Part shown: piece after piece, positions 7,233-8,727 of the stretch
Layout of the letters: each line of letters opens with the position of its first letter
Position numbering within the stretch: the first letter of the stretch is position 1
Assembly: GCA_031119155.1 (NCBI GenBank)
Contig: JAVHYH010000139.1
Location: forward strand, 1 to 8,727
DNA: 8,727 nucleotides
Origin: Brevundimonas sp.
Lineage (GTDB): Bacteria > Pseudomonadota > Alphaproteobacteria > Caulobacterales > Caulobacteraceae
Direction of reading: 5' to 3'
Position numbers and translations under genes: made by a program
Notes under the pieces: model-generated
What the model saw: the letters and a program-made list of their open reading frames with translations, nothing else
Databases searched by the model: none
Told to the model about the DNA's origin: nothing

Positions 7233-7260
7233 CTCCTTTGAAATATCGCGGGGTCATAGC
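7233..7260 (-). promoter_or_regulatory. Promoter -10 and strong ribosome binding site of the cyclophilin gene
   Basis: Read leftward, GCTATGAC (7260-7253) matches the Caulobacter -10 pattern GCTANAWC at seven of eight positions and would start transcription near 7246. The leader of about 20 bases then contains AAAGGAG (7239-7233), the best ribosome binding site in the window. No good -35 is seen: GCGACAG (7276-7270) is a partial match, nine bases away. Confidence 0.45.
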
Positions 7261-7277
7261 CCGCAAACGCTGTCGCG

Positions 7278-7285
7278 GCTATGTG
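7278..7285 (+). promoter_or_regulatory. Possible -10 element of rlmE
   Basis: GCTATGTG shares the first four bases and the W position with GCTANAWC, but lacks the A and the final C. It ends seven bases before the A of the rlmE ATG, the same geometry as at rnd. No -35 sequence is found, so the call is weak. A leaderless mRNA would explain the lack of a Shine-Dalgarno sequence. Confidence 0.3.
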
Positions 7286-7291
7286 GGTGTC

Positions 7292-8002
7292 ATGAGTGAA
7301 GACGAAAAGCCCGCCGAACGCCGCAGAATGGTGAAACCGCCCACCGGCGGAACCGCTGCCGGGCGCGGCATGGGCACCAAGATGAAGACGGCGGACACCA
7401 AGTCGATGTCCAGCCAGCAGTGGATCAAGCGCCAGCTGTCGGACAAGTGGTCCGAGAAGGCGCGCGCCGAGGGCTGGCGCAGCCGCGCGGCCTTCAAGCT
7501 GATCGAGATCGACGACAAGTTCCGGCTGATCCGGCGCGGCAGCCGGGTGATCGACCTGGGCGCGGCGCCGGGCGGCTGGGTGCAGGTGGCGCTGAAGCGC
7601 GGCGCCAAATCCGTCGTGGGTGTCGATCTGCTGATGATCGAGCACATCCCGGGCGCGGAGCTGATCCAGGCCGACTTCACCCATCCGGGGGTCGATCAGC
7701 AGATGATGGACCTGCTGGGCGGGCCGCCGGATCTGGTGCTGTCGGACATGGCCCACAATACGGTCGGCCACCGCAAGACGGACCACCTGAAGATCATCGC
7801 CCTGATCGAGATCGCCGCCGACTTCGCCATCCGGACGCTGCGGCCGGGCGGCAATTTCGTCTCCAAGAATTTCCAGGGCGGCGACGCCGGGGGCGTTCTG
7901 GCCCGCCTGCGCGAGGAGTTCGAGACGGTGAAGTATGTGAAGCCGGAATCGAGCCGCAAGGACAGCGCCGAGGTCTTCCTGGTGGCGCTGAACAAGCGCT
8001 GA
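7292..8002 (+). CDS. rlmE: 23S rRNA 2'-O-methyltransferase RlmE (FtsJ/RrmJ)
   Basis: An S-adenosylmethionine-dependent enzyme that methylates the 2'-OH of a uridine in the 23S rRNA A-loop (U2552 in E. coli) late in 50S assembly. It has 236 residues, about 27 more than the E. coli protein. The SAM loop is DLGAAPGGWVQVAL (88-101). The catalytic K-D-K-E tetrad is visible as K69 (RAAFKLIEID), D152 (LSDMAHNTVG), K192 (FVSKNFQGGD) and E227 (SAEVFLVAL). Residues 1-40 form a basic, low-complexity extension before the conserved SQQWIKRQLSDKW. The ATG at 7292 is the first that fits the short space to the cyclophilin promoter; M13 or M27 could be used instead. No Shine-Dalgarno sequence precedes 7292, so a leaderless start is possible. 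Its stop directly abuts the stop of the convergent antiporter gene. Confidence 0.95.
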   Translation: MSEDEKPAERRRMVKPPTGGTAAGRGMGTKMKTADTKSMSSQQWIKRQLSDKWSEKARAEGWRSRAAFKLIEIDDKFRLIRRGSRVIDLGAAPGGWVQVALKRGAKSVVGVDLLMIEHIPGAELIQADFTHPGVDQQMMDLLGGPPDLVLSDMAHNTVGHRKTDHLKIIALIEIAADFAIRTLRPGGNFVSKNFQGGDAGGVLARLREEFETVKYVKPESSRKDSAEVFLVALNKR

Positions 8003-8008
8003 TCAGCG
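7997..8008. repeat. Perfect 12-base palindrome carrying both convergent stop codons
   Basis: CGCTGATCAGCG contains the rlmE stop (TGA, 8000-8002) and the antiporter stop on the other strand (8003-8005) with no base between them. It has no loop and no T tract, so it is not a normal intrinsic terminator. Confidence 0.6.
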
Positions 8009-8727
8009 TACGACGGGCGTCAGGGCCAGTTCGCGGCGGTCCAGTTCTTCCTCGAGCTGATAGTAGGCGGCGTCGCTGATCTCGCCGCTCAGCCGCATGT
8101 CCAGCAGCCGCTCGCGCTTGGCCTGAAGCACCTCGCCCGCCAGATCGTCGACGGGCAGGGTGACGCGGCCGTCGCCCCCGTCGGTCGTGTCCACGGCGGC
8201 GCGGCGCTCGTGGTACTCGGCCTTGAGCCGTTTGGCCGGGGGATCGTCGCGGCCCGAGACATGGGCGATGGCGGCGTCGGCGATGGCGGCGCGGGCCTTG
8301 CGGATCTCGCCCGCCAGCACTCCGTCGTCGCCCAGCCCCATGAGCCTGATCAGCGGCCCCAGCGTCAGCCCCTGCACGACCAGGGTGCCCAGCACCACGG
8401 CGAAGACGGCCAGCAGGATCAGATCGCGATACGGGAAGGTCGCAGGCAGGGCGTAGGCGGCGGCGAGGCTGACCACGCCGCGCATCCCGGCCCAGCCGAC
8501 GACGAGGCCCGAGGCGAAGCTGGGGGCGTTGCGGTCGCGGCTGAGCTGACGCCCGGCGATGCGGTTCCACGTCTGGGAGACGCCGTTGTAGCCCAGCACC
8601 CAGGCCATCCGGACGACGACGCAGACCCCCAGAACGGCGAGGGCGAACAGGGCGTAGTCGATCCGCTGGCCCGCCTCGAGCCCGCGCCAGATGGGGCCGA
8701 TCTGCAGGCCGACCAGCATGAAGGCCA
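8003..8727 (-). CDS. CPA1/NhaP-type Na+/H+ antiporter, C-terminal part (partial)
   Basis: The last 240 residues of an inner-membrane cation/proton antiporter; the N-terminal part is beyond the right edge, so the start is unknown. The visible chain begins AFMLVGLQIG, the end of a membrane helix typical of this family. A helix follows around YALFALAVLGVCVVV, then the family signature GWAGMRGVVSLAAAYALP, whose arginine and helix belong to the transport core, then a last helix LILLAVFAVVLGTLVVQGL. About 110 hydrophilic residues form a cytoplasmic tail with a charged helical end (RERLLDMRLSGEISDAAYYQ), as in the bacterial Na+/H+ exchanger group. Such proteins extrude Na+ (or K+) for pH and salt homeostasis; ion choice cannot be read here. 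The gene runs convergent to rlmE with no intergenic DNA. Confidence 0.9.
   Translation of the reverse strand, partial: AFMLVGLQIGPIWRGLEAGQRIDYALFALAVLGVCVVVRMAWVLGYNGVSQTWNRIAGRQLSRDRNAPSFASGLVVGWAGMRGVVSLAAAYALPATFPYRDLILLAVFAVVLGTLVVQGLTLGPLIRLMGLGDDGVLAGEIRKARAAIADAAIAHVSGRDDPPAKRLKAEYHERRAAVDTTDGGDGRVTLPVDDLAGEVLQAKRERLLDMRLSGEISDAAYYQLEEELDRRELALTPVVR

Noticed and set aside
6764..7786. Long upstream extension of the cyclophilin frame across rlmE
   Set aside because: The strong AAAGGAG before 7225 and the family length fix the start; the extension is antisense to the rlmE catalytic domain.

Overview
The window is GC-rich chromosomal housekeeping DNA. Codon use, protein families and Caulobacter-type -10 elements (GCTATAGC, GCTATGAC) suggest an alphaproteobacterium of the Caulobacterales, probably Brevundimonas or a relative. 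The genus is an inference from general familiarity and was not tested. Eleven protein genes fill almost all of the sequence. I see no rRNA, tRNA, CRISPR array, insertion sequence or prophage, and no gene-free stretch above 130 bases.

Left part (1-1139): the first 67 codons of an ABC-F type ATPase run leftward off the window. Divergent from it is ndk (nucleoside diphosphate kinase), with a readable promoter whose -10 lies inside an inverted repeat and a strong terminator behind it. Next comes a tiny glycine-zipper lipoprotein, then a hairpin that can terminate from both sides.

Middle (1140-6185): three leftward genes follow: a secreted M13 zinc metallopeptidase, purN and purM. purM and purN form a two-gene purine operon (AIR synthase and GAR transformylase, two steps of de novo IMP synthesis); the peptidase is separated from them by 81 bases. 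Divergent from purM is rnd (RNase D), which appears to have a leaderless mRNA and ends at a GNRA-loop terminator shared with the convergent gene.

Right part (6186-8727): a cytoplasmic cyclophilin (PPIase) and an HD-superfamily predicted phosphohydrolase form a tightly coupled leftward pair. rlmE (23S rRNA 2'-O-methyltransferase) diverges from the cyclophilin. It stops back-to-back with a leftward CPA1/NhaP-type Na+/H+ antiporter whose N-terminal part is outside the window.

The genes are individually familiar: nucleotide metabolism, RNA processing and modification, protein folding, envelope proteolysis and ion homeostasis. I found no good evidence for a new multi-gene system. The points worth a second look are regulatory or architectural: the -10 inside an inverted repeat at ndk, the likely leaderless starts of rnd and perhaps rlmE, the cyclophilin-HD gene pair, the very small lipoprotein, the RlmE N-terminal extension, and the zero-spacing convergent stops at 8002/8003.
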